Assembly (NCBI RefSeq): GCF_027744825.2
Contig: NC_071343.1
Span: forward strand, 10,184,366-10,248,365
Reading direction: 5' to 3'
Length of the DNA stretch: 64,000 bases
Source of the DNA: Synchiropus splendidus
Lineage: Eukaryota > Chordata > Actinopteri > Syngnathiformes > Callionymidae
Shown: positions 1 to 36,612 of the stretch, piece by piece
How the letters are laid out: every line of letters begins with the position of its first letter
Numbering within the stretch: the first letter of the stretch is position 1
Position numbers and translations under genes: made by a program
The notes under the pieces: model-generated
Told to the model about the DNA's origin: nothing
Seen by the model: only the letters and a program-made list of their open reading frames with translations
The model's database searches: none

Positions 1-3000
1 AGCTGTTCATGGGAACCAGACACAGGATCACCACTCCTTTTCGGAGAATTCACAATCTCAAGGACCAAAAAATAGTTCTCACCTTTGTCTCCCGCTACTG
101 GCTTGTCTGGAGAAAGACGGTGAGTCCAGTCAGATCATTTCTATTCTGAAACAGACTCAGTGCAAGACATCATAATGTACTTTCATCTCTTTGTGTGAAA
201 AGAGCAGCCACACCAGTTGTTGGGCAAAGTTGGACACAGATCACAGAGTTCCTTGCAGAAAGTTCAGGATTTAAATAAGTCAAGTGGAGGAGCAGTCAGA
301 GGTCTTCTTCCACTGGAGCTGAGAGGTTTGCACGACACATGTGGACTATTATGTATTAGCATGTGAGTCTGCCATGTTGCCTGATGATCACTGGTCAGAT
401 TTGCAGAGCAGCAGAGCGATGGGCTGCTTCATTCTGGGTCCTGGTGGCAAAGTCATTCCGCTGTCCCTGTATGAGGAGCATCGAAGCACCTCAGTGGAGG
501 ACGAGGGGTCGGTCGGCAGCAGTATGTGGAAGTCCAGAAGGATTAGTCAGGACGACATGCTCTGTTATTAAACCATCTGTTGCAGGTCGCCAGGTTCAGT
601 CTGAAGAAGAAGAAACATTTCCATGGATGGTTGTGTTGCAGCCGGACAAGTCACTCTCTGGTGAGTCCGAATGAGTTGGCGCACTTGGACTGCTGAAGGT
701 CATTCACATGTTCCCAGAAATGAAGGCGACCTTAAGTGAGGTATCTGCAGAGGAATACATGAACAAGGAGAGCGTTCATATGGCTCCACTCTTGGAGGCT
801 GTGGAGCTCACACCATCAGCTGCTGATGTCCATGAGGAGGAAGGAAAGCAGATCCCCAACAGCCAACATCATGAACAGGATGTGGAGTCAAGATTTCAGC
901 AGGCAGGGTTGGTACTTCAGCAGCTCTCCATGGAAACACCATACAGCATGCTGTGAATATCTATCTCTTGCTTGAGCTCTCCTGGTTCTACTCTGGTTTC
1001 ATGTGTTGAATTTGGAGCTGGAAGGAAACTTCAGTGAAAGAAAACACGGAGAAGCCAGGAAAGAGCGAGAGCCAGGCGGGTACAGTAGAGCAAGAAGAAC
1101 CAGTGGACCCAGATGACGGCCCAAAGAAGTGGAGCAGAGACAGTGACTCAAGAAGGTTGAACAATGAAGAAGATACAGATGCTACAAGGTGACCTGAAGA
1201 TAGCAATGTTTATCAACCAACACATGGACCAATTCCAGTTTGTATGTTTTTAGGGAAGAATTGGAGGCCAATGAGAAGCTCTGGGAGATGGTTGGTGAAA
1301 TGAGGCAGCAGGCTGAAGGGGAAACTCAACCACTGAGGAACCAGAAGACTGACAGACGGCCTGAGAAGGAAACCTTTGTCCTTCCTGCTCCAACAGTGAG
1401 TATTATCTAAGCACTTTGTCAGAGCACCACTGTGCTGCAGCGCTCTGTGTTCATGCAGGAGAAGATGGTGAGCAAGCAGGGTCTAACACCAGGAGACACA
1501 GGGCCAGAAAAACAAGAGCCACGTGGCAGAAGGTTAGAAAGAAAACCGAGGGGAGAGACTGAAGGTAGATTTTTCTTCCATTGTAATATGGGTGCTGAAG
1601 CTGTCCCTACCACTTAAAGATTTTATCTCATAGGAAAGACACAAGTGGAGGAGTCAGAAGTGGAGATGAAGAAGGGGGTGGAGCATAAGAAACCTCAGAA
1701 ACATGCGTCCCGTCAACGCCAAGCTCATGACAGCGACACCACTGCATCAACTGGTTCTTCTGCTGGAGTTGAACTGGTCCAACCTGGTCCAGTCAAGCCT
1801 GTAGCTAAGGTCAGCTCGAATACATCTCTGGACAAGGCGTCAACACCCATCGGCAGCATGCAACTCTCTTGGTCTCGTGGGCGTCTCTCTTCAGCCTGCT
1901 CCACCGTCACGATGAAGGAGGAGCAGCTGATGCTGGATCCAGTGAGCGGCCATCATTCAGACCGAGTGGTGTCTCAGTCCTCCAGGAACAGTCTGCATGA
2001 AGACATGAAAGAGACTGAAACTCTGAATCTGGCAAATGAGACCATGACAGCGAAGCAAGAGGAGAAGGAGAAGAAAGCACAAGAAGAGGAGCAGGAGCAA
2101 AAGAAGAAGAGGGAGGAGGGGTTGAGGAAGATGCTGGAGGATGAAAGGAAGAAGAGAGTGGAGGAGAAAAGGTGGGAAATACCACCTTTACCAAAACTCA
2201 TGGCCCATGCGCCACCAACAGTCTAGGACATCTTGTTGCTAATGTTGGTGGACCAAGTGCAGTGGTACCTCGGTTCTTGACCACAATCCGTTCCAGAAGG
2301 CCGTTCCAGAAGCGATTTGTTCGAAATCTGAATCGATTTTCCCCATAACAATTAACAGAAAAAGAAATAATGCGTTCCCAGCCTTAAAATAGTCTTTTGT
2401 AGGAGTGAATGTAGAGTGTCTGCTGCAGGTGCGCTGTTCCTCTATGTGTGTGGCCGCTGCATGTGGGAGGGGTTGCCGAGTGAGTGACGTCTCTCCAGAA
2501 GTGAAGAGGTGCCCGGTGCGTGTCCAGCTCTGAATGTGCGCTTCTGTGCAGTTTGGCTGTGACAAAGTCATAAACCAAGTCACGCTCTGTCCCAGACTCG
2601 CCTCATCCCTGTCCCAGCTCCAGCCCACAACAGGACATCAAACCCTGGAGTGAGCGCTCCAGCCTCGGAGGTGTGGAGAGTGAGCACCTCCCCTGTGACA
2701 CTCTACCACGGTCCAGTGCGGAGACAGGAAAGATTTGACACCTCAATATGAAGAAAAAACAGTCAGTAAATGTAGCTAACGGGACACGTCTGCATACTGA
2801 GGCTGCGTTATACACAATAACAAAGCGCGTCGTGGGTCAGCTGATCGGTCCGCGCACGTTATGTTTTTTCCGGCTTTTTTTGGGGCGTTCGAGTTCTGGA
2901 TTTTCGCTCGAAATCCAAAGCAAAAAAATCTCGAAATATTGGTTTGAACTCCGATTTGTTCAAAGTCCGGGACGTTCAAAAACCGAGGTACCACTGTACT

Positions 3001-3045
3001 TGGAATTATAAGCCTCAGTTTTAAAATATCCATGGTATCAATGTT

Positions 3046-3103
<58 letters not shown>

Positions 3104-3833
3104 ATATATATGAATTGCAATCAGATTTTTAAAAACTTTCTCATGAGTAAATGCAACTTCGATGGCACTGTTCTACTTCCTGGACGACGAAGCATCATAA
3201 TTGGCTGGCATTCGTTCTCCAGGCAGAAGAAGCAGGCAGAGGAAGAGGAAGAGAGGAGGCGTGAAGAAATGGACCAGGAGCAAACCAGACTGAAACGAGC
3301 AGAACGTGCGCGAGAGAAGAAGCGGCGAGAGCAGAAGATGCTGCAGATGGAGGGGATTCTCAGGAGGAGAGAGGAAGAGGAGCAGAGGAGGAGAGGTGGT
3401 GAATGGTCTAAAAATAAGTTTCACGATGACAAGTTTGTTATGACTGACTATGAATGGCTTTAGCTGAGATGGAGCGTTCACTTCTGGAGGAGGAGAGAAC
3501 AGAAGCGATGGATGAGAGACAGAGGAGCACAGAGAGGAGGAAGGAAGAGGAGGTGGATCTGTGGTCAGCGGAGCAGACTAGGACGCAGGCGGAGCTACTC
3601 ACTAGGTGTGTGGGACTCTGACAAGAAATGAATAAAAAATAAAAAATAAGAAACTTGGCACCTTTTCTCTCAGTCAGGAGGTGGAGCGGTTGCAGCAGCA
3701 GTTGTGCTTCAGACATGGTCTACTATTGGAGGCAGAAGGTCTGGACAGAACTCAAGGGATCTCCAGAGCCTGGGTTTACTCGTATTTCAATGTACCTCAA
3801 ATACTAGGTCAAGGTCCTGACCATGACCCCTGA
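1..3833 (+). CDS. Coiled-coil protein, KIAA2012-like, 3' part (5' end outside window)
   Basis: Exons read from splice signals and phase: 1-119, 360-521, 586-660, 718 to about 900 (end unresolved), 1035-1188, 1254-1395, 1441-1564, 1634-2171, 3223-3395, 3464-3605, 3674-3833 (stop TGA). Most junctions agree in phase, which supports one gene. The product is polar and disordered, then becomes a long charged coiled coil rich in Glu, Lys, Arg and Gln from about 2040 to 3720. The last exon ends with a distinctive segment, GLDRTQGISRAWVYSYF, then about 13 residues to the stop. That ending resembles my recollection of the end of vertebrate KIAA2012, a poorly characterised protein, and human KIAA2012 also maps to 2q, like two other genes here. 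The identity is tentative; a trichohyalin-like coiled-coil protein is the alternative. No enzymatic motif is visible. The large intron 2172-3222 carries a DNA transposon and a (TA)n tract. Confidence 0.6.
2262..2997. mobile_element. Non-autonomous DNA transposon, Tigger/mariner-like, copy 1
   Basis: The element starts with CAGTGGTACCTCGG and ends with the inverted form CCGAGGTACCACTG. A near-identical copy lies at 30720-31424. The right flank is TA, as expected for Tc1/mariner insertion; the left flank is TG and has probably mutated. Its internal ORFs (up to 129 codons) resemble no transposase I know, so it appears non-autonomous. It sits in an intron of the KIAA2012-like gene. Confidence 0.75.
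3047..3111. repeat. (TA)n microsatellite with a short TTT interruption
   Basis: An almost pure alternating TA tract lies in an intron. Translations such as (IY)n across it are artefacts. Confidence 0.95.
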
Positions 3834-4786
3834 CTGAGGAAATCCAAGGCCGCGGACCAAGCTGCAACTCAGTTATATGTTGTGTTAAATATACTTCACG
3901 TGTATTAGATGTGATACTTCAAACGAAAAGCATTTAGTCCACATTGCTATAACTTTTGAATTGCCTTGCTAAGCTCGTAGATTCATGAGCTTAATTAAAG
4001 TTTCTTCCCAAAAATAGCAGTCTTTCTCGTTTTATTTTTTGTGTCATTTAATTGGTGTGAGTATGTTACCTTCATTCTGAAGAAACTATGTACAGCATAG
4101 TGCAGTTACCCTAATTTCGCGTTGTGTTTCCAGTTTAATAAATTAAAGTTTAAAATGGTCTGATTTTGATATCAGTCGAATATGCTGTGCTGTAACGCTT
4201 ACTTCTACTCCGCACCGACAGGTGGCAGCAGTTCCCCTTTTTTCCTATTGAGCGCACCATGTGATCCATACAACAGCGAAGAAAACCAACAAGCGGAAGA
4301 ATCGGGTGTTTGTCAATAATAGTACGAAAGACAAATGTGCTGTTGGTCACCGTTCTTTACCATAAGAGCGTTTTTCTCGCTTTTACCGGCACTGCGGGAT
4401 TTTTAGCGTCTTCAAAACAAGAACGTCGCCATCATAACGCAAGTATATCCTGATAACGGTGGAACTACAGACCGTCAGTCTTGTTTGTCGTTGTCCGGAT
4501 GCAAAACGCTACACCAATGATTTTTAATTTTTTTAAGCGTAATACATGTTAAGAGGGAAAGGGATGCGAATTCGATATTATGGTGCATTTCGCTTTTACA
4601 TTGTCTGTTACTGTGTTGTTTTCATGTTAGTTGTACACGTTTCTAAGGTGTATTCAGTCTTAAGGTTTTTAATTTGACTTCAGTGACTGTAGACATTTGA
4701 AGACATGATTTATTTACCGAATGTTGTGTATTTGTTAATGTATGTTCCAGGTCCAAGTGTGATCGACTGTCTTCGGGTCAAAGGCC
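3834..4786. other. Spacer between two same-strand genes: 3' UTR then 5' UTR/promoter
   Basis: An AATAAA at about 4136-4141 could be the poly(A) signal of the upstream gene. The stretch 4190-4500 is richer in CG dinucleotides and may be the promoter or first noncoding exon of the next gene. A good acceptor at about 4750, TATGTTCCAG, precedes the coding exon, so at least one upstream noncoding exon is likely. No other coding signal was seen. Confidence 0.4.
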
Positions 4787-7700
4787 ATGGACGTCAGCAT
4801 TGCTGTGTCGCTGATCCGGGGTCAGATGGGCACAGTGGTGGAGCGGGCGGTGAACGGTGCGGTGGAGACCGTGCTGGCGGAGATGCTGAAGGTCGTGGGA
4901 GTCAAGTTTGAGGAGCTGAAGGCACAAGTGGCCCTGATGAAGAGAGACATGCTCACGCTGCAGAGGGAGAAGGTTCTGAAGGAGAAGGAGAACGAAAACG
5001 TCCGGGCCAAGCTGCGATACACTGAGCTCAAGCTGAAGTACTACAGACAAGGAGTGGAGGAGGAGCTGCAGCAGAGGGCCTCATCCGCCAACCTGGTCCG
5101 AGTACAGCAGCCCCTGTTCCCCCTGGTGCACATAGACGGAGCCGGACAGTCCTCCACCGATGCATCGCCCTCTTGTTCAACTCACACCACGAATGCTGCA
5201 GAGGAACTAGAAGCAAGAAAACACCAACGTAATGGCATCATCAAGTTAACTTGAGGCCAAAATATCAATGTATATAAACTTATTTTTTAGAAACAATGTA
5301 GTGGGACAAGTCTAAGTTTTTCATATCATGTTTTCTTTTCTGAATCAGAATCAGAAAAACTTTATTTATTCCGATGGAAAGTTTGTTTGTGACTCGACAA
5401 AAATATAGATAAATAAAATACATAAAATGTAAAATATAAATTACAAAATACCTAATTTAATAGTGTAGGAAAGAGGAAAAGAAGGCTATGCACTTAGTGC
5501 ACATTAAAACAGACAATGGAAGCGGGCTATGTACAATGTGCAAAAAATAAAAACTGATTGAGATGAAGAAAATGTGCCCAAAAAAATCTTTCATGTTTTT
5601 TTTTGTTTTATGTGAAAAATCCATTATTATAGTCATGGTGACTAATCATTTGACACGTCCACCTCTGACTTTTCTTTGTGTCCCTACTCCCAGAATGCAT
5701 CTCTCCTGCAAGCCGACATGTTGTCCAAGTTGGCAGTCGTTCAGAGGAGAGAGTGGAGGTCTCCGACTCAAGTGACGCCCAGACAGGTTGTTAACTGGAG
5801 AAGAGATAGTGATGAAGAGGTCTTGATGGAGCTGAACTGTCTGTGTGTCTGTAGATGTGACGTGTTCCTCGCAGCCCGTGGTTGTACTGAGCAACGATGC
5901 GGAGCAGGATGACGACTGTGAGTGGACCCTCACAGAGCAGCCGCACACTGGCAACGTGAACGTCAGGGTGGTTCCTCTGACTGTCCAGAACCAGCAGCCC
6001 ATCGCTGATGGTCCTTCTCTAGCTGAGAGCCCTCAAACATTCTCAACCTCTCAGGTGAACAGTCTTGTGCATGGGTCACATCTAGTGATGGGGCGTCATA
6101 TGAGCATTTGGACACAATGACACACTGTGTCGATACTGTGTCACTGAATACTGACTATGAAACGTGATGGAAAAAAATCTCAAGTAACAAGGACGAAATG
6201 AACCATAAAATGTTCAGTGGAAGCAAGGATATTAGGAAGTGCAGATGTGGCATGAACCCCATAAAAAATCCTTTTACATGCATTTTATTTGAATAGATAT
6301 CATCATAAAACTATGGACCAAACATCGAAGATGAAAAGGCAATTCATTTCTAAATATGTTTTGAATTTTCTTTCAACAAATTTTGAGGAAAATACAAAAA
6401 TGACAAATGAAAAGAAGAAACACACGGTCGCACTTAATTTAAGCCCTTGCATCCATATTGTGTTATTCCATATCTTTAAATCATGTGAACATGTATCATA
6501 TGAAAATGTAAGTGAAAACGATGTGAATGAGGATGCGTGTGGACTTTTTATTTATTTATTTATTTTTTATTCAAAATTTTCTAAATTAAGTCTGTTGCGT
6601 GTCTCGCAAAAAATAATGTGAAGCGTGAACTAAGTGTTACCTTAAAATTAATTTGAATTCAAATGGACCAAGACAAGTCGAAAATCTGAGACAAACTGGG
6701 TAAAAGAGATTGAAAGAAAAACATTATTCTCCGATAAGACATCTAAATGGTCCCACACGGCAGACGACTTGCGTTTCCCTTGGAGCTGCCTGCTAGATCC
6801 ACAAACTATAAGGAACTGTGAGGTTAGATTGTTTCAGTACTTGCATCCTGTGGTTCCTTATAAACACAGTTTGCTGAGTCAACAGTTCATGGATACAACC
6901 GGCGCATCGCTGTTGTGGTCAGTCACATCTCTCAGTGTTGTTTATCAAGTGCCTTTCTGTGGATGCGCTGCAGGTGAAGCAGGAGGAGGACGACCAGGTC
7001 ATCTGCATCAAGGAGGAGCCGGAGGAGGAGCAGGAGGTGATGTCCTCGGTGTTGCTGGACCCTCAGCTCCGACAGAGCCACGTGTCCGACCCTGAGGTCC
7101 GGTGGGATGTCGACATACGGGCTTACGATTAACTTGACAGTCAAAGAGTGATCTTTTTTTTTTTTCTTTCCCAGAATCAGATATCGGTCCCCGACTGGTG
7201 CGGCCCTCCATCAAATCAGAGGAATCGAACCACCGTCTTCAACGCACCAGCTCAGACCTCAGGTGAGCACAGAGACAATCTGCTTGTTCTTTGAAACCAA
7301 GGTTTGATTCCTGAACCTATTTTTCTGGTAGAGTCCTCTGCCGTCTTCCCTCCAGGGCACCCGGCCCCTCCCCGGCAGATGGTGCGTTCGTGGCCCAAAG
7401 ACCTGACTCTTTACGAGGAGTACAAGCTGCGCAGGAACGAGCTTCGCCGGAGGAACCTGAACAGACGACGAGAGCTGGAAAAGACGCTGCCGCAGCCGCT
7501 GCTCGCCGACATGGTCAGTGGCGCTGCTCGCCTCAACGTACAGGAGGAAGTGACCCCAGCTGACGTGTCTGTCTTGCAGCTGCGGGACCGCAGAGAGAAG
7601 ACCCGCCTCAGGGTCGCCCGCTGGAGGGCGAAAAGGAAACTGCAGGCGTGTCTTGACCAGGTCCGTCATTGACCGCGGTGACATGGCGGCGCCGAATTAT

Positions 7701-8551
7701 GAACCAACCAACCAACCAATGAGTCTGTTTATATAACATTTTTGTCCTGGTGAATGAACTGATCCTCTCACAAGTGAACAGGACAGTCATGTCATGTCTT
7801 GTCAACAATTTTTAAAGATTATTTTCTGAATGCCTCACCTATTTAATTTCAGTTTGTTTGGTATGAAGACGTGTTTGTTTTTCCAGTCTAGCTAATAAAA
7901 AATGTTTTTTTAGTTTAGTTTTTTTTTTAAAAGCTTTCCACTAAAATGCTTTTGTTTTTCATTACTAAACATATGATTTATTTTCCCTTTGTCAGGTGTT
8001 TGTCTGACTATCTATACGTGTTGTTTAAATTATGATATTATTTGTCCAACACTCAGATGCTTCCATGGTTAATTGATGACCCGAACAAGCACAGGATTGT
8101 TTACATGGTGTTGTGTAAATAATTGAGCAAGAAGCTGCAGCTCGTGAAGCTCATTCACAAGAAGAGTCTGTTAAATACTGGATCAGTTTCTCAGGAAGAT
8201 ACCATGTCGCTCATCTCCTTGTCCCTCTGTGTTTGTAGGCTCAAGGTGGCGCTGCAGCTCTGTCTCAGACGGGTTTTCCCACCAGCACCCAGCAGCCAAT
8301 AAAATCACCTGGCGGTAAGAAACCACCCAACACAACCGGAACAATACAACCACCTGGACTGAGAGTTCTGTCAAAATAAATCCTTATTCTCCGTTCCAGC
8401 CTCCACTTCCTCTGCACCGCTCGCCTTCATCAGCCCTTCCACTTCACAGCAGAGAGGCATAAACGTGACTCAGGTCAACCAGCACACAGTGACGTCATCG
8501 TCCTACCAACACATCAACACTTTCCCCAACGCGGACACGGTCTTGCAGTGA
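4787..8551 (+). CDS. Uncharacterised probable nuclear protein: coiled coil, SUMO-type motifs, basic region
   Basis: Nine coding exons fit in phase: 4787-5228, 5694-5786, 5855-6054, 6974-7096 (or ending at 7036), 7175-7262, 7332-7513, 7580-7660, 8239-8314, 8400-8551; about 478 residues. I do not recognise a named orthologue. The N terminus (MDVSIAVSLIRGQMG) followed by a helix with Leu, Glu and Lys heptads (about residues 35-100) looks like the dimerisation segment seen at the start of many teleost zinc-finger proteins, but no C2H2 fingers follow. Exon 4 encodes VKQE and IKEE, two consensus sumoylation motifs in an acidic context. Exons 6-7 encode a highly basic region (RRNELRRRNLNRRRE; RDRREKTRLRVARWRAKRK) that could bind DNA or RNA. 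The C-terminal 75 residues are Ser/Thr/Gln rich. A role in transcription is inference only. The start ATG is the first in the exon and leads directly into the helix. Confidence 0.75.
5340..5560 (+). repeat. Probable retroposon 3' tail
   Basis: AGAATCAGAAAAACTTTATT followed by A/T-rich sequence resembles the shared 3' tail of fish LINE/SINE elements. It lies in intron 1 of the basic-region gene. Only the tail is recognisable, so the family is not assigned. Confidence 0.35.
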
Positions 8552-8876
8552 CGGTGCTTGACTGAAGAAAAAAAAAATCATCCTATTTAAGTGTTTTAAT
8601 ATTGAACTCACGTTACAAACAACAATGTGTAAATATTTCTGATAATATTAAACATACAACAGAGAGACAGGACAGTTTTTCTTTGCATAAATAGACAAGA
8701 AAATGTGACAAAGTTGTGCAAGACTATGTTGTTGTGAGGACTCTTGGCTGCTCAGTCTTGTCAGAATTAAAAGCAAATTCAATGCTGATAAATATTATGT
8801 CCCCATCTTGGGACAAATAAAGGAGTATTGCATCTTATCTTGTTTTATATAAGCGTGACTCCTGGTGGTGTGTGTG
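8552..8876. other. Convergent 3' UTR interval with retroposon-like tail
   Basis: The interval between two convergent stop codons is only about 325 bp, so the two 3' UTRs probably abut or overlap. CCCCATCTTGGGACAAATAA at about 8801, followed by ATCTTATCTT, looks like a LINE-type 3' end. The AATAAA inside it (8815-8820) may serve as a poly(A) signal for the + strand gene. Confidence 0.5.
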
Positions 8877-28052
<19,176 letters not shown>

Positions 28053-29993
28053 AAAATATCGGCTCGACTATTTGCGAGGACCCGGAATGTGGCGCGAAAG
28101 TGAAGCCATTTGCTCGACACAACAGAAGCAACTGGAAAAAGTGAAATGGAAAAGTGAACATTAAGATGTGCGGCGTGTACTTGTGCGTGAGAGCTCATGT
28201 GACCAGGATGTGAGAAAGTGGCAGAGTTAACAAATCCACCTCAAGTCAACACGGCAGTCAAGCCAGGGTCACACCCAGACTGGCTTCCTCTCATTCAACA
28301 GTGACGACGCTCAAACGTTGTCATGTCAAACTGACATCCAGAGATCATAAAAACAATGTCACCACAGTCGACCTCGAGCAGCTGAGGTGATGAGAAACTC
28401 GAAATCTGTTGGCTACCTACCGTTCCAAAACGTCTTGATCAGTCAGGTTTTAAGTAAATCACTGGCAAGTTAGGATTTTTATTTAGATAGATAGAAAAAT
28501 TACTGGATATTCAACACCCCTTGTAATGGGTTTAAGTGTAAAATATTCATGTACATTGAGAATTTTTGGGAGACGATCCATGGTAAACCCGGGTGTATCT
28601 TTTATTTTTTTCAAGCCTTTATCAAAAAAAAAGTTAAAAAGTATTAATAAAATGCATAAGATGACAGAACAATTATATAAAGTCACTAATATTAAAGTGA
28701 ATTGTCCATAAACTAAGGCAGAATATCTTGAGAAAAATTAATACAGTTTAACTAAATAATAAATATTATTATTATTTTTTTTTTTATAGGGACCAAATCA
28801 CTATGGAAAAAACCAAATGTGTTTTATTCAGATGAAAACCGACATTAAAGCATTCATTTCAATTGTCACATAAGGTAAAAAAGAGCATTTTTATCATCAT
28901 ATTTTAGGGGATTAAGTGCAATAATTTCGTACACAGATTTGACCAGGAGTTACAGAAGTGTATGCATTTCAACGTCCATCACTGCTCGGTCCAGTTCCAG
29001 CACCATTCTGTTGTTAATTCACTGATTCTCCTTCGAAACCAACTGGGTCTTGCTTTGCTCCACACTCCTCCTCTTCCTTGTTGAACGCTAGATTCCTCGG
29101 AATATCTGGAATGATGGCACGAGAAAAGGTGCTGCCATGATTGATTGAAAATACAAGAAAAAAAAAATCAATGTATATTTAGTGAGAAAAGTATTGGATG
29201 GTTTGCCAGTGCGATAAAACATTATGGTAAAATGTAACGTATTACTTGAAAAATGGAGAATAACAGTCATGTTTTGTTGGGTATTTTATTTGTGGTGTGG
29301 TGAAGGTGTGAAGATCATGTTACCAATAATGAATGAATGTATGAATGAAGCGCTAAGAACTATCACCACCAGATGCACATTCCAAGCACAGCGCCATCTT
29401 GCAGTCCTGAGAGAAGCAGCTCCAGTGACGAGTCAGTCACATGCACTCGAGGATTCAGCAGTGAAAGTGGAATGGTACCATATTTGAATGGGAATCGTGG
29501 CTGAAGTTATGCTCACGATCTGGACTCTGGTTTTTGTTTAACGTGACATCTATGAGTACCAGTTCCCCCTCGTGTTATTGGCAGCAGTGCTGGATTCTGA
29601 AAGTCAAAGCTCAGACGCCAGGCAGCCTTCAGAGCTTCCTACCTGCCAGGAGATTGGTGAGGGACTCAGATAAGTGCTGCTGAAGCTTTCTGAGGACAGA
29701 CTGCAGGATGAGTGAGGGACGTTTGGGAGAAGGAATGGAAGTGCCTTTTTGGAATGTCGGGAATGGCTATGAAAAGATACTTCCACAACGTCCGAGCTGA
29801 GGATCCATCTTATAGTTTAAGACAAATTTTCAAGGGTTGCTGAAGGATCCGGGAAGATGGCGGGCTGGAGGAAAGACTATGAGAATTTAAGCTCTGAAGA
29901 ACAGAAGCTTTGGTTGCTAGTGTTGAAGGTCTGCTGGATGGGCAGATGTCCCGAGGACTGAGGGGAAGCACAGGACAGATGGGAGTGGAGGAG
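28053..29993. other. Intergenic spacer between fer1l6 and prkag3
   Basis: The spacer holds the 5' flank of fer1l6 and the 3' UTR of prkag3, both on the - strand. It is A/T-rich, especially 28440-28930. No additional exon, RNA gene or transposon was recognised. Confidence 0.4.
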
Positions 29994-35473
<5,480 letters not shown>

Positions 35474-36579
35474 TTTAAACAGCGCAACCTGAGCAAGGAA
35501 GGACAGATGGTTAGAGAAGTGCTGAAGGCTCCACCCAGAGGTACAGAAGTCCAGCAGAACTATGATAATAACGGTCACATCTTTGAATCATGCACTCCGG
35601 TTTCCTCCCACCGTCCAGCTAAATTGATTGGGACAATTGAAGCTAGCTTCAGACCATAGATGGATACCGTCTGGTCCGACAAATTTCAGCTAGCAACGCG
35701 TCACTTGTCGCTCCACCTGCCTCCATATATACTGTGCATTCACAGCTTAGCTGCAGCCATTGTGCCCAAGTGTGGCCCAGACCTAAAGCATTTCAACATG
35801 TTCCAGACAGACAAACCACTTTCTTGGACCTTTTGGAGTCCTACAGGTCTGGGTGAGCTTGTAAGGTGTCAGGGTTGAGGGCCGCTACTGACCTGCCCCA
35901 AACCACCAGTCACACCACGGTGGTCCCCTGAAATCTCCCCCAGAATGTTGGGTTATCCCCAGGTCACTAAAGGGACAGTGAGTCTTGAATGCGCCCCCTG
36001 TTGGACACCTTAACACCCTCAGGTTCCTGAACCATGCAGACTGGTTTCTCTTCCAGTGGAGGAGCAGAAGAAGACCGTCATCTCTGAGCGTGCATCGCAC
36101 AATATTGACAGAGTCTCCATGCTACAAATATGTTGTGTCGCTCAGAATCTATGTTTGCATCGCTCACAAGGCCATTATTAAATACACAACTCCAGGACGG
36201 CGAGAGAAGCCGTGTTCGAGCACTCGCTGGTTGCCAACACAAACAAGCAGAGGGAAGAGCCATCTGAGCAGGAGGAGGGAGCGAGTCCTACCTCTGACAG
36301 CGGCTCCATGGCCGGCCGAGAGGAGCCACAGGTTGTCAAGCCTCGGGGGGCGGTAAAGCTGAGCTCAACCTGTGCTCCAACAAGACCATCTGCAGCTGTG
36401 GAGCTGAAGCATGTTAGAAGCAGGCAGGATGGTACAGGACAGTCATGGCAGAGGTCGGGCTGCAGGGAAAGAAGAGAAGAAGAAATGGGGCGCCGCCGAG
36501 CTTCAGCCAGCTGGGTCTGCCAGTGTGGGAAAAGGTCTAAATCTGGACTGAGGGGCGAGAGGCCTGCGGCATTCGCAAG

Positions 36580-36612
<33 letters not shown>

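Noticed and set aside
1725..2201. Antisense Ser/Phe-rich ORFs opposite the coiled-coil gene
   Set aside because: Shadows of the Glu/Lys-rich coding exon 1634-2171 on the other strand.
2239..2815. Long antisense ORFs (up to 129 codons) repeated at 30764-31257
   Set aside because: They lie inside the two copies of a non-autonomous DNA transposon and show no transposase motif; treated as chance ORFs in a repeat.
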